Made by a program: the position numbers and the translations under genes. Of a stretch of DNA of 64,000 bases, positions 1 to 9,321 are shown in pieces. Each line of letters starts with the position of its first letter. The stretch's first letter is position 1. Location: NCBI RefSeq assembly GCF_902497995.1, contig NZ_CABVII010000002.1:124001-188000 (forward strand). Direction: 5' to 3'. Source of the DNA: Pseudomonas fluorescens (GTDB lineage Bacteria; Pseudomonadota; Gammaproteobacteria; Pseudomonadales; Pseudomonadaceae). Below the pieces are notes generated by a model. It saw nothing but the letters and a program-made list of their open reading frames with translations, was not told where the DNA came from and searched no databases.

Positions 1-459
1 CTGTTTCTGGCCACGCGGTTTTTCGGGCAGTGGGAGCAGCGGCAGCAGAATCCAAACGCCGTTGTCAGCTCGGAGCAGGGCGCAGGTTTTATCGAAGTAA
101 AACTGCTCGGTAACAGTCAGGGACATTTTGTTGCCAGCGGCCAGATCAACGGTCAGCCGGTGGATTTCATGCTCGATACCGGGGCAACCGATGTGGCCAT
201 CCCCGGCGGTATGGCCGAACGGCTGAAGCTGGAGAAGGGCTTCGCAGTGACCTTGAGCACGGCCAGCGGCCGTGCCGAGGGCTATCGAACCCGTATCGAG
301 CGCCTGCAACTGGGCGACATTGTGCTGCGCGATGTGCGCGCCCTCGTCGTGCCAGGCCTGGAAGGCAATCAAGTGCTGCTCGGGATGAGCGCGCTGAACA
401 AACTTGAATTTACCCAGCGCGGTGGCACCATGCTGCTGCGCCAGACAACGAACCGATGA
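1..459 (+). CDS. Retroviral-type aspartic protease, 3' end (partial)
   Basis: The frame is open from base 1, so the start lies outside the window. The visible 152 residues hold the active-site signature of clan AA proteases ([13 protein letters not shown], around residue 56), followed by a flap-like segment and a C-terminal hydrophobic-hydrophobic-Gly motif (VLLGMSALN). This fits the single-domain, membrane-anchored retropepsin-like family (TIGR02281 type) in which one DTG half-site implies a homodimer. The first visible residues ([13 protein letters not shown]) may be the end of a membrane anchor. The stop lies only 7 bases before parC, as in the P. aeruginosa neighbourhood, so the two are probably co-transcribed. 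The substrate is unknown. Confidence 0.85.
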   Translation: MFLATRFFGQWEQRQQNPNAVVSSEQGAGFIEVKLLGNSQGHFVASGQINGQPVDFMLDTGATDVAIPGGMAERLKLEKGFAVTLSTASGRAEGYRTRIERLQLGDIVLRDVRALVVPGLEGNQVLLGMSALNKLEFTQRGGTMLLRQTTNR

Positions 460-466
460 GGCCCGC

Positions 467-2734
467 ATGAGCGACTCCCTTGATCTCAGCCTGGACGGTG
501 TAGAACGCCGGTCACTGGCTGACTTCACCGAAAATGCCTACCTCAACTACTCCATGTACGTGATCATGGACCGCGCCTTGCCGCATATCGGCGACGGCCT
601 GAAACCAGTACAGCGGCGCATCATCTACGCGATGAGCGAGTTGGGGCTGGACGCCGATTCCAAGCACAAGAAATCGGCGCGTACCGTCGGTGACGTGCTC
701 GGTAAATTCCATCCCCACGGCGACTCGGCCTGCTACGAAGCCATGGTCCTGATGGCCCAGCCGTTCAGTTACCGCTACACCCTGGTCGACGGCCAGGGCA
801 ACTGGGGTGCGCCGGATGATCCCAAGTCCTTCGCCGCCATGCGGTACACCGAAGCGCGGCTGTCGCGTTATTCCGAAGTGCTGCTCAGTGAATTGGGTCA
901 GGGCACGGCGGACTGGGGGCCGAACTTCGACGGTACCCTCGACGAGCCCCTGGTGTTGCCGGCGCGTTTGCCGAATATCCTGCTCAACGGCACCACCGGC
1001 ATCGCCGTGGGCATGGCCACCGACGTCCCGCCGCACAACCTGCGCGAAGTCGCGACCGCCTGCGTGCGCTTGCTCGATGAACCCAAGGCCACGGTCGAAC
1101 AGCTCTGCGAACACATCCAGGGCCCGGATTATCCGACCGAAGCGGAAATCATCACGCCCCGGGCCGATTTGCTGAAAATCTACGAAACCGGCAAGGGCTC
1201 GGTACGCATGCGTGCCGTGTACCACATCGAAGACGGCGACATCATCGTCACCGCGCTGCCGCATCAGGTCTCTGGTGCCAAGGTGCTGGAACAGATCGCG
1301 GCGATGATGCAGGCCAAGCCGTCCAAGGCGCCGCAGATCGCTGACCTGCGCGACGAATCCGACCACGAAAACCCGTGCCGGATCGTGATTATTCCGGGCG
1401 CCCGGAAAAACTTTGACCATGACGCCTTGATGCAACACCTGTTCGCCAGCACCGAGCTGGAATCTAGCTATCGGGTCAACATCAACATCATCGGCCTGGA
1501 CGGCAAGCCGCAGCTGAAGAACCTGCGCGCGCTGTTGGTGGAATGGCTGGCATTCAGGGTGCAGACCGTGCGTCGCCGCCTGCAATTCCGCCTGGACAAG
1601 GTCGAGCGCCGCCTGCACCTGTTGGACGGTTTGCTGATCGCCTACCTCAACCTGGATGAAGTGATCCACATCATCCGCACCGAGGAGCACCCCAAAGCGG
1701 CACTGATCGAGCGTTTCGCCCTGAGTGAAATCCAGGCCGACTACATTCTCGATACCCGCTTGCGTCAGCTGGCGCGACTGGAAGAAATGAAGCTGCGTGC
1801 CGAGCAGGATGAGCTGCTCAAGGAACAGGCCAAGCTGCAAGCCCTGCTGGGCAGCGAAGCCAAGCTGAAAAAACTGGTGCGCACCGAGCTGCTCAAGGAC
1901 GCCGAAACCTACGGCGACGACCGTCGTTCGCCAATCGTCGAGCGCGCCGAAGCCAAGGCGCTGACCGAGCACGATCTGCTGCCGAACGAGAAAGTGACCG
2001 TGGTGCTGTCGGAAAAAGGCTGGGTGCGTTCCGCCAAGGGCCACGAAATCGATGCCACCGGGCTGTCCTACAAGGCCGGGGATGGTTTCAAGGCCTTGGC
2101 GCCCGGGCGTTCCAACCAGTTTGCGGTGTTTATCGACTCCACTGGCCGCAGTTATTCGGTGGCCGCGCACACCTTGCCATCGGCCCGTGGCCAGGGCGAG
2201 CCGTTGACCGGCCGTCTGACGCCGCCGCCAGGGGCGAGTTTCGAATGCGTGCTGATGCCGGAAGACGATTCGCTGTACGTGATTGCCTCCGATGCCGGTT
2301 ACGGTTTTGTGGTCAAGGGTGAAGACTTCCAGGCCAAGAACAAGGCTGGCAAGGCCCTGTTGAGCTTGCCTAGCAATTCGAAAGTGATTCTGCCGCGCCC
2401 GGTAGCTGATCGTGAGAATAACTGGCTGGCCTCGGTGACCACCGAAGGTCGGCTGCTGATCTTCAAGATCAGCGATCTGCCACAATTAGGTAAGGGCAAA
2501 GGCAACAAGATCATCGGTATTTCCGGTGAGCGTGTGGCCAGTCGCGAAGAATATGTCACGGACATCGCCGTTCTACCGGAAGGCGCCACATTGGTGCTGC
2601 AAGCCGGAAAACGTACCTTGTCGCTGAAAGCAGACGACCTCGAACACTACAAAGGTGAGCGTGGCCGTCGTGGGAACAAGTTGCCACGTGGCTTTCAGAG
2701 GGTGGATGCGCTGCTCGTCGAAAACCTCAATTAA
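467..2734 (+). CDS. parC: DNA topoisomerase IV subunit A
   Basis: This is the breakage-reunion subunit of topoisomerase IV, which with ParE decatenates daughter chromosomes. The 755-residue protein begins [11 protein letters not shown]; an upstream in-frame ATG at 404 would overlap the protease gene and add a non-conserved extension, so it was not used. The catalytic tyrosine is Tyr127 in [11 protein letters not shown]. The quinolone-resistance region reads [12 protein letters not shown] with Ser87 and Glu91, the usual susceptible residues. The C-terminal third contains the beta-pinwheel repeats, ending near [14 protein letters not shown]. Length is normal for Pseudomonas ParC. Confidence 0.97.
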   Translation: MSDSLDLSLDGVERRSLADFTENAYLNYSMYVIMDRALPHIGDGLKPVQRRIIYAMSELGLDADSKHKKSARTVGDVLGKFHPHGDSACYEAMVLMAQPFSYRYTLVDGQGNWGAPDDPKSFAAMRYTEARLSRYSEVLLSELGQGTADWGPNFDGTLDEPLVLPARLPNILLNGTTGIAVGMATDVPPHNLREVATACVRLLDEPKATVEQLCEHIQGPDYPTEAEIITPRADLLKIYETGKGSVRMRAVYHIEDGDIIVTALPHQVSGAKVLEQIAAMMQAKPSKAPQIADLRDESDHENPCRIVIIPGARKNFDHDALMQHLFASTELESSYRVNINIIGLDGKPQLKNLRALLVEWLAFRVQTVRRRLQFRLDKVERRLHLLDGLLIAYLNLDEVIHIIRTEEHPKAALIERFALSEIQADYILDTRLRQLARLEEMKLRAEQDELLKEQAKLQALLGSEAKLKKLVRTELLKDAETYGDDRRSPIVERAEAKALTEHDLLPNEKVTVVLSEKGWVRSAKGHEIDATGLSYKAGDGFKALAPGRSNQFAVFIDSTGRSYSVAAHTLPSARGQGEPLTGRLTPPPGASFECVLMPEDDSLYVIASDAGYGFVVKGEDFQAKNKAGKALLSLPSNSKVILPRPVADRENNWLASVTTEGRLLIFKISDLPQLGKGKGNKIIGISGERVASREEYVTDIAVLPEGATLVLQAGKRTLSLKADDLEHYKGERGRRGNKLPRGFQRVDALLVENLN

Positions 2735-2910
2735 GCGTCCTAGAGCGCTCGATCTACGATTTAACGCGTAGATCGACGCATTGGCGCTGGAGTCGGAACG
2801 CATATTCACGGATGATATGGCCTTTCAAGCGCCGGCGTGGTCGAGCGTTCTTCATATTTTTTGAGTATTTTCACTGTGGTTAGCCTTGTGGCAACCACCT
2901 GGATGAGACG

Positions 2911-3624
2911 ATGACTGTTCTGCGCCTTCCATTTATTTTGATGCTCGCCGGGGTCCTTGGCCTGGCGGGTTGCAGCGTTCACCAACCGGTGTCGCTGTAT
3001 CAGCTGGACAGCGGAAGTCCGGCTCAACCTGCGCAAAGCGCGGGCATGGCGGTATTACTGGGTCCGGTAACCGTTGCCGATTATCTGCAACGCGAAACCT
3101 TGCTGCAGCGTCAGCCGGATGGGAGCCTGCAAGCTTCGGTGGATGGTCGTTGGGCAGGCAGCCTGTCTTCGGACATCGACCAGCTGTTGCTGCGTCAGGT
3201 AGCCGGTCACCTGGACAGCCAGCGCGTGGTGCTGGCGCCGGCGACAGTAGGCTTCACGCCGGATGTTCAGGTTCTGCTGACCATCACTCGTCTGGACTCG
3301 GGTGAATCGCAACCGGCGATCCTCGATGCGCAATGGCGTTTGATCGACCGTCGTGGTCAGGTTCGCGATAACCGCATCATTCATCTGCAGGAACAGCATG
3401 CCGGCGGTACGGCGGCGCAGGTTCAGGCTCAGGGTGTGTTGCTGCAGCGTCTGGCCGAGCAGTTGTCGGTGGCGCTCAAACCGCTGGCCAACCAGCCGCC
3501 GATCGCTGAAGTGCCGCGCAAGCCTGCAGCCAAGGCGGCGGCACCGACGGCCGAGCAGGAGAAGCAACCGAAGATCCCGATGGCTTCGCCGATCCGGACG
3601 GATATGGAAGTGTTCAGGTTTTAA
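2911..3624 (+). CDS. PqiC-like ABC-transport auxiliary lipoprotein
   Basis: A 237-residue protein with a lipoprotein signal: a hydrophobic stretch at residues 6-20 followed by the lipobox LAGC with Cys21 as lipidation site. The rest matches the PqiC / ABC_trans_aux type (SVHQPVSLYQLD start, YLQRETLLQR and QVLLTITRLDSG segments), lipoproteins that work with MCE-type lipid transport complexes. No pqiA or pqiB gene is adjacent; it follows parC after a 176-bp gap and so stands alone. The tail from about residue 195 is a low-complexity Ala/Pro/Lys linker. The role is inferred from the family only. Confidence 0.8.
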   Translation: MTVLRLPFILMLAGVLGLAGCSVHQPVSLYQLDSGSPAQPAQSAGMAVLLGPVTVADYLQRETLLQRQPDGSLQASVDGRWAGSLSSDIDQLLLRQVAGHLDSQRVVLAPATVGFTPDVQVLLTITRLDSGESQPAILDAQWRLIDRRGQVRDNRIIHLQEQHAGGTAAQVQAQGVLLQRLAEQLSVALKPLANQPPIAEVPRKPAAKAAAPTAEQEKQPKIPMASPIRTDMEVFRF

Positions 3625-3641
3625 GCCTGGAATGATTCAAC

Positions 3642-3671
3642 ACAAAGCCTGCAGTGATGCGGGCTTTGTTG
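3642..3671 (+). terminator. Terminator after PqiC-like gene
   Basis: An interrupted palindrome, ACAAAGCC-t-GCA / TGC-g-GGCTTTGT with a 4-base loop, begins 18 bases after the stop codon and runs into a T-rich stretch. It fits a Rho-independent terminator. Confidence 0.7.
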
Positions 3672-3710
3672 TTTCTGCGGGTTGGAGATCTTCAGTGCCT
3701 GTAATGTCGC

Positions 3711-3803
3711 CTTCGCGGGCAAGCCTCGCTCTTACAGGTATCGTGTCGTTCACGCGATGTAGGTCCTACTCGATACCCGTAGGAGCGAGGCTTGCCCGCG
3801 AAG
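3711..3803. repeat. REP-type inverted pair (TAGGAGCGAGGCTTGCCC family)
   Basis: Two arms, CTTCGCGGGCAAGCCTCGCT and its inverse GAGCGAGGCTTGCCCGCGAAG, lie about 50 bases apart in opposite orientation. The same family recurs at 19525-19618. It sits between the ends of two converging genes, typical of Pseudomonas REP doublets that are spread by REP-associated tyrosine transposases. Confidence 0.85.
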
Positions 3804-3820
3804 AGGCCGGCACAGGCAAC

Positions 3821-3860
3821 AAAAAAGCCCGCGGACGATCACTCATCCGCGGGCTTCTTC
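3821..3860 (-). terminator. Terminator of the AhpA/YtjB gene
   Basis: A strong hairpin: AAGCCCGCGGA on one side and TCCGCGGGCTT on the other, followed on the minus strand by a run of T. It lies 17 bases past the stop codon of the minus-strand gene. Confidence 0.85.
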
Positions 3861-3876
3861 ACATCAGGGTTAACGC

Positions 3877-5400
3877 TTAAGCCTGGCGCTCATGCATCCG
3901 CGCCAGTTGCCGTTCGAGCATCGACGGATAAGGCTCCATCAGCCGCTCTACACAGCACGCGCCTTCCGGACTGGCAATCGGCCGGATCCGCGCACGCTGA
4001 CGGATCAACGCGTCGTCACTGATCCTGCGCTCCACCAACAACAGGTTGCGGCTGTGTTGTGACAGGGCCAGGGCGTCCTGGGCCGTTTCGGTCAGCAGCA
4101 GGTCAATCTGGCTCAGGCCGAACAATTCGTCGCCCAGGGTCAGCCCCAACTGCAATTGCAGGGTGATACCGCTGTCGGCGACTTCGATCTGCAACTGATG
4201 CCCCAGAGCCCGCAGCAACTCACCGCAGCAAATGGCATTGGTCAGGTAATCGTCACCGCTGTCTTCGCTGTGAAATAGCATCAGCGTGCTGCCGTCGTTC
4301 AGGGTATGCAGTTCACTCTGGTAGAGCGACGCGGCCTGATCGAGGCAATCGCGATAGCGTTTGAGCAGTTCTTCCAGGCGTGCCCGGGGCAGGCGGCGCA
4401 ACTGATCCTGTGCGCCCAGTTGCACGGCGAGCACGGCACTGTGTTGCGGCACGTTCGATGGCTTCGGTTTTACCGGCGGTTTCGGCGCGCTGTCCGTCGA
4501 GTCATCACGCAGGTCGGCAAACGGGTCGTCATCGTCATCCTCGACGGTGCTGACAATGCGCCGCGGCGCAGGCTTCAAGGCGGCTACCGGGCGACTTTCG
4601 TCAAAGCTGGGGTCGCGCAGGTTGCGCACTTCAAAGGCAGGATTGGTCTCTTCGTCGTCATCGATCTCGTCGAACTCAGGCTCCGGTACAGGTTCCGGTT
4701 CAACCGGTTCCGGTGCGAAGTCCGCGTGCAACTGGCGAGCGAGGTCGCCGATTTCATCCTGGCGCTCGGTGCCTGGCGTGTATTCGTCGATATTGCGCAG
4801 CCACACGCGCAATTGCATCAGCGGCGTGGAAAGGTTACGCCCCAGGCGCAGGCTCAGGGCCAACGACAACGCCAGCAGAATGGCACTGAGAATGCCCATG
4901 CTTTGCAGGCTGATGGTCATCGGCTGCTGGAATTGATCCATGTCCAGGCTGATGCGCAGTTGCCCGGCGGTCACGTCCTGAAAGGTGATCTTGCTCTGGT
5001 ACATGCCCTCGGCTTCGCCCAGCAGGCTGTGCTTGGGGCGCTGACCGGCTTCGGCGAGGATGCGGTTATCCACGCTGTAGATGGCGGCATGGGCCACCAG
5101 CTTGTTTTTGGTCAGGTTGTTGAGCAGGACGTTGAGACTGAGGATGTCATTGGACACCAACAGCTCAGTGGCCGACGTGGCTGTCTGGGTGGTCAGGCTT
5201 TCACCCAGCGCATCCGCCTGCTCATGCATGGCCTGCTTGAACTGCAAACCCATCACGCAGGCATAGATCACCAGGGCCAGAGCGACCAGGATCACGTTAT
5301 GGCTGGCGATGCGCAATGCAATCGGTACACGGCGGTGGCGCAGTGCACGGAAGATCAGCAGAAAGAAGTTATCGGTTTTTATTGGCGTGGGCCGGTTCAC
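3877..5400 (-). CDS. AhpA/YtjB (Smp-like) membrane protein
   Basis: A 507-residue protein if the GTG at 5400 is used (VNRPTPIKTDNFF), which I recall as the conserved Pseudomonas N-terminus; the frame is open further upstream to 5472. A membrane segment at about residues 30-50 (VILVALALVIYACVMGL) is followed by a periplasmic sensor-like loop, a second membrane segment (ILSAILLALSLALSL) and a HAMP-like stretch (LSTPLMQLRVWLRNIDEYTPG). The middle is acidic and low in complexity; the C-terminal part from about 330 looks like a degenerate cyclase or signalling fold (LNDGSTLMLFHSEDSGDD). The gene is divergent from serB, as smp (ytjB) is in E. coli. The molecular function is not established. Confidence 0.75.
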   Translation of the reverse strand: MNRPTPIKTDNFFLLIFRALRHRRVPIALRIASHNVILVALALVIYACVMGLQFKQAMHEQADALGESLTTQTATSATELLVSNDILSLNVLLNNLTKNKLVAHAAIYSVDNRILAEAGQRPKHSLLGEAEGMYQSKITFQDVTAGQLRISLDMDQFQQPMTISLQSMGILSAILLALSLALSLRLGRNLSTPLMQLRVWLRNIDEYTPGTERQDEIGDLARQLHADFAPEPVEPEPVPEPEFDEIDDDEETNPAFEVRNLRDPSFDESRPVAALKPAPRRIVSTVEDDDDDPFADLRDDSTDSAPKPPVKPKPSNVPQHSAVLAVQLGAQDQLRRLPRARLEELLKRYRDCLDQAASLYQSELHTLNDGSTLMLFHSEDSGDDYLTNAICCGELLRALGHQLQIEVADSGITLQLQLGLTLGDELFGLSQIDLLLTETAQDALALSQHSRNLLLVERRISDDALIRQRARIRPIASPEGACCVERLMEPYPSMLERQLARMHERQA

Positions 5401-5534
5401 TTGAGCTCGGCTCTTTGTCCGGGAAGTTGACGCGCAGTATAGCGACAGGCCCTGGACCGGCAAAGCGCTCACGGTGCCCGATGGTCACTGAATGTGGGTA
5501 GAATGCGGTTTTTTTCCACCTGCGGGGGTGCGCC

Positions 5535-6749
5535 TTGCGCGAAATCGTCCTGATAAACATCACGGGAGTCGACCGTCCGGGTCTGACTGCGGCCATTACC
5601 GGCGTTCTGGCCCAGGGTGGTGTGAACATTCTCGACATCGGTCAGGCGGTCATCCACGACACCTTGTCGTTCGGCATCCTGGTTGAAATCCCTGACACCG
5701 AGCAAGGCAAGTCGGTGCTCAAGGACATCCTGTTCACGGCTTACAAGCTCGATCAACAGGTGCGTTTCACGCCGGTGTCCGAAGAGGATTACCAGCAATG
5801 GGTCGGCAATCAGGGCAAGAAACGCCACATCGTGACGCTATTGACCCGCAAAGTGACTGCCGAGCAATTGCAGCGAGTCAGTTCGATCACTGCCAAGTAC
5901 GGCCTGAACATCGACCACATTGACCGACTGTCCGGGCGTATGCCGCTGGATACCCCGGCCGATCAAGGCAAGGGCTGCATCGAGTTTTCCGTGCGTGGTG
6001 AAGCGGCTGATCCGCAAGCGTTGCGGGCGGAATTCTTAAGCGTTGCCCAGGAACTGAACGTCGACATCGCCTTCCAGGAAGATTCGCTGTTCCGCCGAAA
6101 TCGCCGCCTGGCGGTGTTCGACATGGACTCGACGCTGATCGAAGCCGAAGTCATCGACGAACTGGCCAAGGCAGCCGGTGTGGGTGACCAGGTGTCCGCC
6201 ATCACCGAGCGGGCGATGGCCGGCGAGCTGGACTTTCGCGCCAGCTTCAAAGAGCGCCTGGCCTTGCTGCAGGGCCTGGACGTTAGCGTGCTGGACTCGA
6301 TCGGCGCCTCCTTGCGCCTGACCGAAGGCGCGGAAACACTATTCGCCGAACTCAAGCGCCTGGGCTACAAGACGGCGATCCTGTCGGGTGGCTTCACTTA
6401 TTTTGCCAAGCAGTTGCAAGCCAAACTGGGCATCGACTACGTGTTTGCCAACGAACTGGAAGTGGTCGATGGCAAGGTCACCGGCGTGGCGGTTGAACCG
6501 ATCGTCGATGCGCAGCGCAAGGCGGATCTGCTGAAGGAACTGGCGCACAAGGAAGGTTTGCGTCTGGAGCAGACTATCGCAGTCGGCGACGGCGCCAATG
6601 ATTTGCCGATGCTGGCGATTGCCGGGCTGGGCGTGGCGTTCCGGGCCAAGCCGCTGGTGAAGCAGTCGGCGAAGCAGGCGATTTCCACCCTGGGGCTGGA
6701 TGGTGTGCTGTATCTGTTGGGCTTTCGGGATCGTGACGGGCAGCTCTGA
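5535..6749 (+). CDS. serB: Phosphoserine phosphatase
   Basis: Catalyses the last step of serine synthesis, O-phosphoserine to serine. The 404-residue protein starts at a TTG (MREIVLINITGVDRPG) preceded by a GGGGG ribosome-binding run. Residues 1 to about 180 form tandem ACT-type regulatory domains. The HAD-type phosphatase domain begins with the nucleophile motif FDMDSTLIE (Asp196 and Asp198), then SGGFTYF (motif II) and VGDGANDLPM (motif IV). The N-terminal regulatory extension is normal in Pseudomonas but absent from shorter SerB forms. It is divergent from the AhpA-like gene. Confidence 0.95.
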   Translation: MREIVLINITGVDRPGLTAAITGVLAQGGVNILDIGQAVIHDTLSFGILVEIPDTEQGKSVLKDILFTAYKLDQQVRFTPVSEEDYQQWVGNQGKKRHIVTLLTRKVTAEQLQRVSSITAKYGLNIDHIDRLSGRMPLDTPADQGKGCIEFSVRGEAADPQALRAEFLSVAQELNVDIAFQEDSLFRRNRRLAVFDMDSTLIEAEVIDELAKAAGVGDQVSAITERAMAGELDFRASFKERLALLQGLDVSVLDSIGASLRLTEGAETLFAELKRLGYKTAILSGGFTYFAKQLQAKLGIDYVFANELEVVDGKVTGVAVEPIVDAQRKADLLKELAHKEGLRLEQTIAVGDGANDLPMLAIAGLGVAFRAKPLVKQSAKQAISTLGLDGVLYLLGFRDRDGQL

Positions 6750-6773
6750 GTCTTCGATTGTCTGAGCGGGCCC

Positions 6774-6868
6774 CTTCGCGAGCAAGCCCGCTCCCACATT
6801 TGATCTCTGGTGTGCACATAGGGTGCGTCCACAGAAGAACTAATGTGGGAGCGGGCTTGCTCGCGAAG
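6774..6868. repeat. REP-type inverted pair (GTGGGAGCGGGCTTGCTC family)
   Basis: Opposed arms CTTCGCGAGCAAGCCCGCTC and GAGCGGGCTTGCTCGCGAAG surround a spacer of about 45 bases in the gap between two converging genes. The same family recurs at 37351, 41524 and 62671. Confidence 0.85.
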
Positions 6869-6896
6869 GGCGCGCCGCGGTGTTAAAGACTCACCC

Positions 6897-8684
6897 TCAA
6901 AGCGTCTTCCACAACGAATCAAATTCCTGCTCGATACCGACCACACCGCTCCCCACGGCCTCGACGTTTGCGACCGTCTCCTGCAAGCGATAGGCAAACT
7001 GATTGAAACTGTGGGTGCTCGCCACTCGCCGCTCCAGCCCGGCCCGGCGTTCCTCGCCGTTGGTATTGATCACCACTTGGTGGCCTTCCTGAAAGGGCAG
7101 GCGCGGAGCGAGCAACGTCGGCGGCAGGTCTATCGCACTGATGGCCGGCAATAACAAGCCGCGCAGGTATTGGCTGTGATCGCCATGGTCACGCAGCAGT
7201 TGCAGCCCGCAAGGTTCGGCGTAAGGCGCGACCTGCTCGATGCCCATTTGCGTACCACCGCCACGCACCTGACGGATCCAGCGCACCATAGCGATGCTCC
7301 AGCCTTGACCTGCAGAATCCTCGATGCCCACCATTTCGCCCGCCTGTAGCTCGGCGGGCACTGCGCCTGACCAGGCCAGGCAATAACCGCCAGGACTGTG
7401 ATTGATCACGGTCAAGACATAAGTCGGATAGTGTCGATTGCGGTCGGGTGCCTCATGGCTGTCGTCGCTCTGAAGCTGCGGGTATTCGATTTCTTCGTAG
7501 GGCAACAGATCGCCCACGTTGCCATGGGGCGACGCGCCAAAGACAGGGCTCCACAGGTCTTTTACCCGGCTTGCAGGCGATATTGCCGAGAACTGCGCCA
7601 GTCGGGAGCCCGAGCGTTTCAGGATGTCGCTGAACGAACGTTGCCCGCCCAGATAGAAGTGCAGCGCGCTCATGCCGATGCACAGGGTCAAGGTGCCTTG
7701 ACCGACAGTGCGCTGGAAGCCGCGCTCGGCCGTCTGGCCCCAGGCCGCATGGAGGTGTTGCAGGGTATCGAGGCTCACCCCTGCAGGTACTGGCAGCGGT
7801 GTCGAGCTGTCGGTCTTTTGCAAATGCGTTTCGATGGCTGCGACCAGCGACTGCGGATCAATCCCCAGCAGGCTTGCCTGCTGCTCGGGTTGAAATCGGG
7901 AGTGATATCGAGGTCCGGTGTCGATATCCGACGCGATGGCAAACAATCCATCGGACCGCTTGCCGGGTTGCAGTTTGATCCATTTACTCCAGGGTTCCAG
8001 CACTTCGGCAACCCGGGCAATCTGGTTCTGCCGCAGTTGGTTGCAACGGGCGGCACCCAGAAGCAAAGCGACGACGTAGGTCTGTTCGATGCTTAGCGTT
8101 GGCGTCTGGCTGGCCAGTTCGTCGCGCAAACTCAGGTACTGCAGCTGGTGTGTACAGGCGATCCGATACAGCTGATGCAGCTCCAGCCACAACCCTTGCG
8201 GTACCGGGCAATACAGCTGGGTGGCGCGGACCAAGGGTCCGTTGAGGCAGTGAATCGCCCGTTGCAACGCCTGGGTCAGCAGCGGCGCACGGTCCTTGCT
8301 GAAGCGCGGGGAAATGCGCACGACAATCTGTTTATAGCCAATCGCCAGGTGATTTTGCAGTGCCTGGCAGAGGTTGGCGATCTTGCGCGAACGTTCGTCG
8401 AGGACAATCGACTGATGCAGGAAATGCCGCTCCAGGTGTTTGCAGACGTAATACACCTCGGGCCTTAGCAGCTCGAGCAGTTGCAGGCGGTTATCGCTGG
8501 GTGTCAGGAGCTGATTGAGTTCACTCAAGCCTTGATAGAGCTGGCGAGCGGTTTCGCCGATGTTGGCTTTAGGCAGATTGGCAATCCAGCGCTTGAGGTC
8601 GCGCGGGGTGGCTTCACAGAACGTCAGGCGCAACTGCTTGGGGGTGGGCGCGCGTAGCAAGAGGTGGGGAGCGGTTTCATTCAT
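6897..8684 (-). CDS. Conserved protein with C-terminal PilZ-like domain
   Basis: A 595-residue protein from the ATG at 8684 (MNETAPHLLLRAP); an in-frame TTG six codons upstream is possible, but its GGAG bases could instead serve as the ribosome-binding site. Residues 1 to about 330 are mostly helical with no known motif. The C-terminal 170 residues contain a stretch typical of PilZ beta-barrels (VINHSPGGYCLAW, then GEMVGI, WSIAMVRWI and TQMGIEQV), which suggests cyclic-di-GMP responsiveness. The N-terminal RxxxR motif of true c-di-GMP binders is not obvious, so binding is uncertain. The position beside psd matches PA4958 of P. aeruginosa as I recall it; fimX, which sits next to that gene there, is absent here. 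Confidence 0.65.
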   Translation of the reverse strand: MNETAPHLLLRAPTPKQLRLTFCEATPRDLKRWIANLPKANIGETARQLYQGLSELNQLLTPSDNRLQLLELLRPEVYYVCKHLERHFLHQSIVLDERSRKIANLCQALQNHLAIGYKQIVVRISPRFSKDRAPLLTQALQRAIHCLNGPLVRATQLYCPVPQGLWLELHQLYRIACTHQLQYLSLRDELASQTPTLSIEQTYVVALLLGAARCNQLRQNQIARVAEVLEPWSKWIKLQPGKRSDGLFAIASDIDTGPRYHSRFQPEQQASLLGIDPQSLVAAIETHLQKTDSSTPLPVPAGVSLDTLQHLHAAWGQTAERGFQRTVGQGTLTLCIGMSALHFYLGGQRSFSDILKRSGSRLAQFSAISPASRVKDLWSPVFGASPHGNVGDLLPYEEIEYPQLQSDDSHEAPDRNRHYPTYVLTVINHSPGGYCLAWSGAVPAELQAGEMVGIEDSAGQGWSIAMVRWIRQVRGGGTQMGIEQVAPYAEPCGLQLLRDHGDHSQYLRGLLLPAISAIDLPPTLLAPRLPFQEGHQVVINTNGEERRAGLERRVASTHSFNQFAYRLQETVANVEAVGSGVVGIEQEFDSLWKTL

Positions 8685-8864
8685 GCCGTGGACAAGCTCC
8701 AACAGGGAAAGTAGTGCAGGGTAAGGGGATTACCGTTTGTCTGTCAGCCAGATGATGTCCGGGTGTGCTACTACTCTGACAGTCGTGCGACTGGATACGC
8801 ACAGTCGTACGGCCTGCTGCAGGCGCAGGGCAGGTCTCTTCGTAACTTCAAGGAGATGAGGTTC

Positions 8865-9266
8865 ATGTCTAAATACGTAGTGGCAAATCAATGGGGCGGT
8901 AGTTCGGCACCCTGGCATCCAGGTGGAGACTGGGTACTGGGCGCGCGGGACAACCAGAACGTCGTCGCGATCGAAATCAAATCGGGCGATGGCGGGAAGA
9001 GCTTCACCGGTACCATGACTTATGCCGGCGAAGGTCCCATTGGCTTCAAGGCTCAACGCACGGGCCAGAACCAGTACAACGTTGAAAATCAGTGGGGTGG
9101 CAACGATGCCCCATGGCATCCGGGTGGCAAATGGGTCATCGGGGGCCGGGATAATCAGAACGTTGTCGCGTTGAGCGTGACCTCCAAAGACGGAGGGAAA
9201 AACCTCAGTGGCACCAATACCTACGCCAATGAAGGACCGATCGGCTTTCGTGGCCAGATAGAGTAA
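8865..9266 (+). CDS. OAA-family high-mannose-binding lectin (PFL type)
   Basis: A 133-residue protein starting MSKYVVANQWGG, preceded by a good ribosome-binding site (AAGGAG). It is made of two near-identical repeats of about 67 residues, each with NQWGG(S/N)(S/D)APWHPGG, W(V)xGxRDNQNVVA, the motif GDGGK/KDGGK and NTYAxEGPIGF. This is the signature of the Oscillatoria agardhii agglutinin family, whose P. fluorescens member PFL binds high-mannose glycans and neutralises HIV. Two repeats imply two carbohydrate sites, one per pseudo-symmetric barrel end. There is no signal peptide, as in other family members. It is a single gene convergent with psd. The natural role is unknown; recognition of hosts, algae or predators is possible. 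Confidence 0.93.
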   Translation: MSKYVVANQWGGSSAPWHPGGDWVLGARDNQNVVAIEIKSGDGGKSFTGTMTYAGEGPIGFKAQRTGQNQYNVENQWGGNDAPWHPGGKWVIGGRDNQNVVALSVTSKDGGKNLSGTNTYANEGPIGFRGQIE

Positions 9267-9282
9267 CGGCACCACCGAAATG

Positions 9283-9314
9283 TCCGACCTCGCGAAGACG
9301 TTCGCGAGGTCGGA
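9283..9314. terminator. Perfect hairpin between converging lectin and psd genes
   Basis: Two perfect 14-base arms, TCCGACCTCGCGAA and its complement, with a 4-base loop, sit between the two stop codons. There is no U tract on either strand, so it may be a non-canonical bidirectional terminator or an mRNA-stabilising hairpin. Confidence 0.6.
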
Positions 9315-9321
9315 TCATGCA

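Noticed and set aside
512..2485. Long open frame antisense to parC
   Set aside because: High-GC third-position bias of parC leaves the complementary frame open; the product is Gln/His/Gly-rich without motifs. The same applies to long antisense frames over mutL (24919-26826), purA (32960-34522), rnr (38110-40665), ygiQ (53325-55787) and the transglutaminase gene (57322-59232).
4306..5430. 374-residue frame opposite the AhpA/YtjB gene
   Set aside because: It is a shadow of the minus-strand gene, whose membrane segments, codon bias and terminator are convincing.
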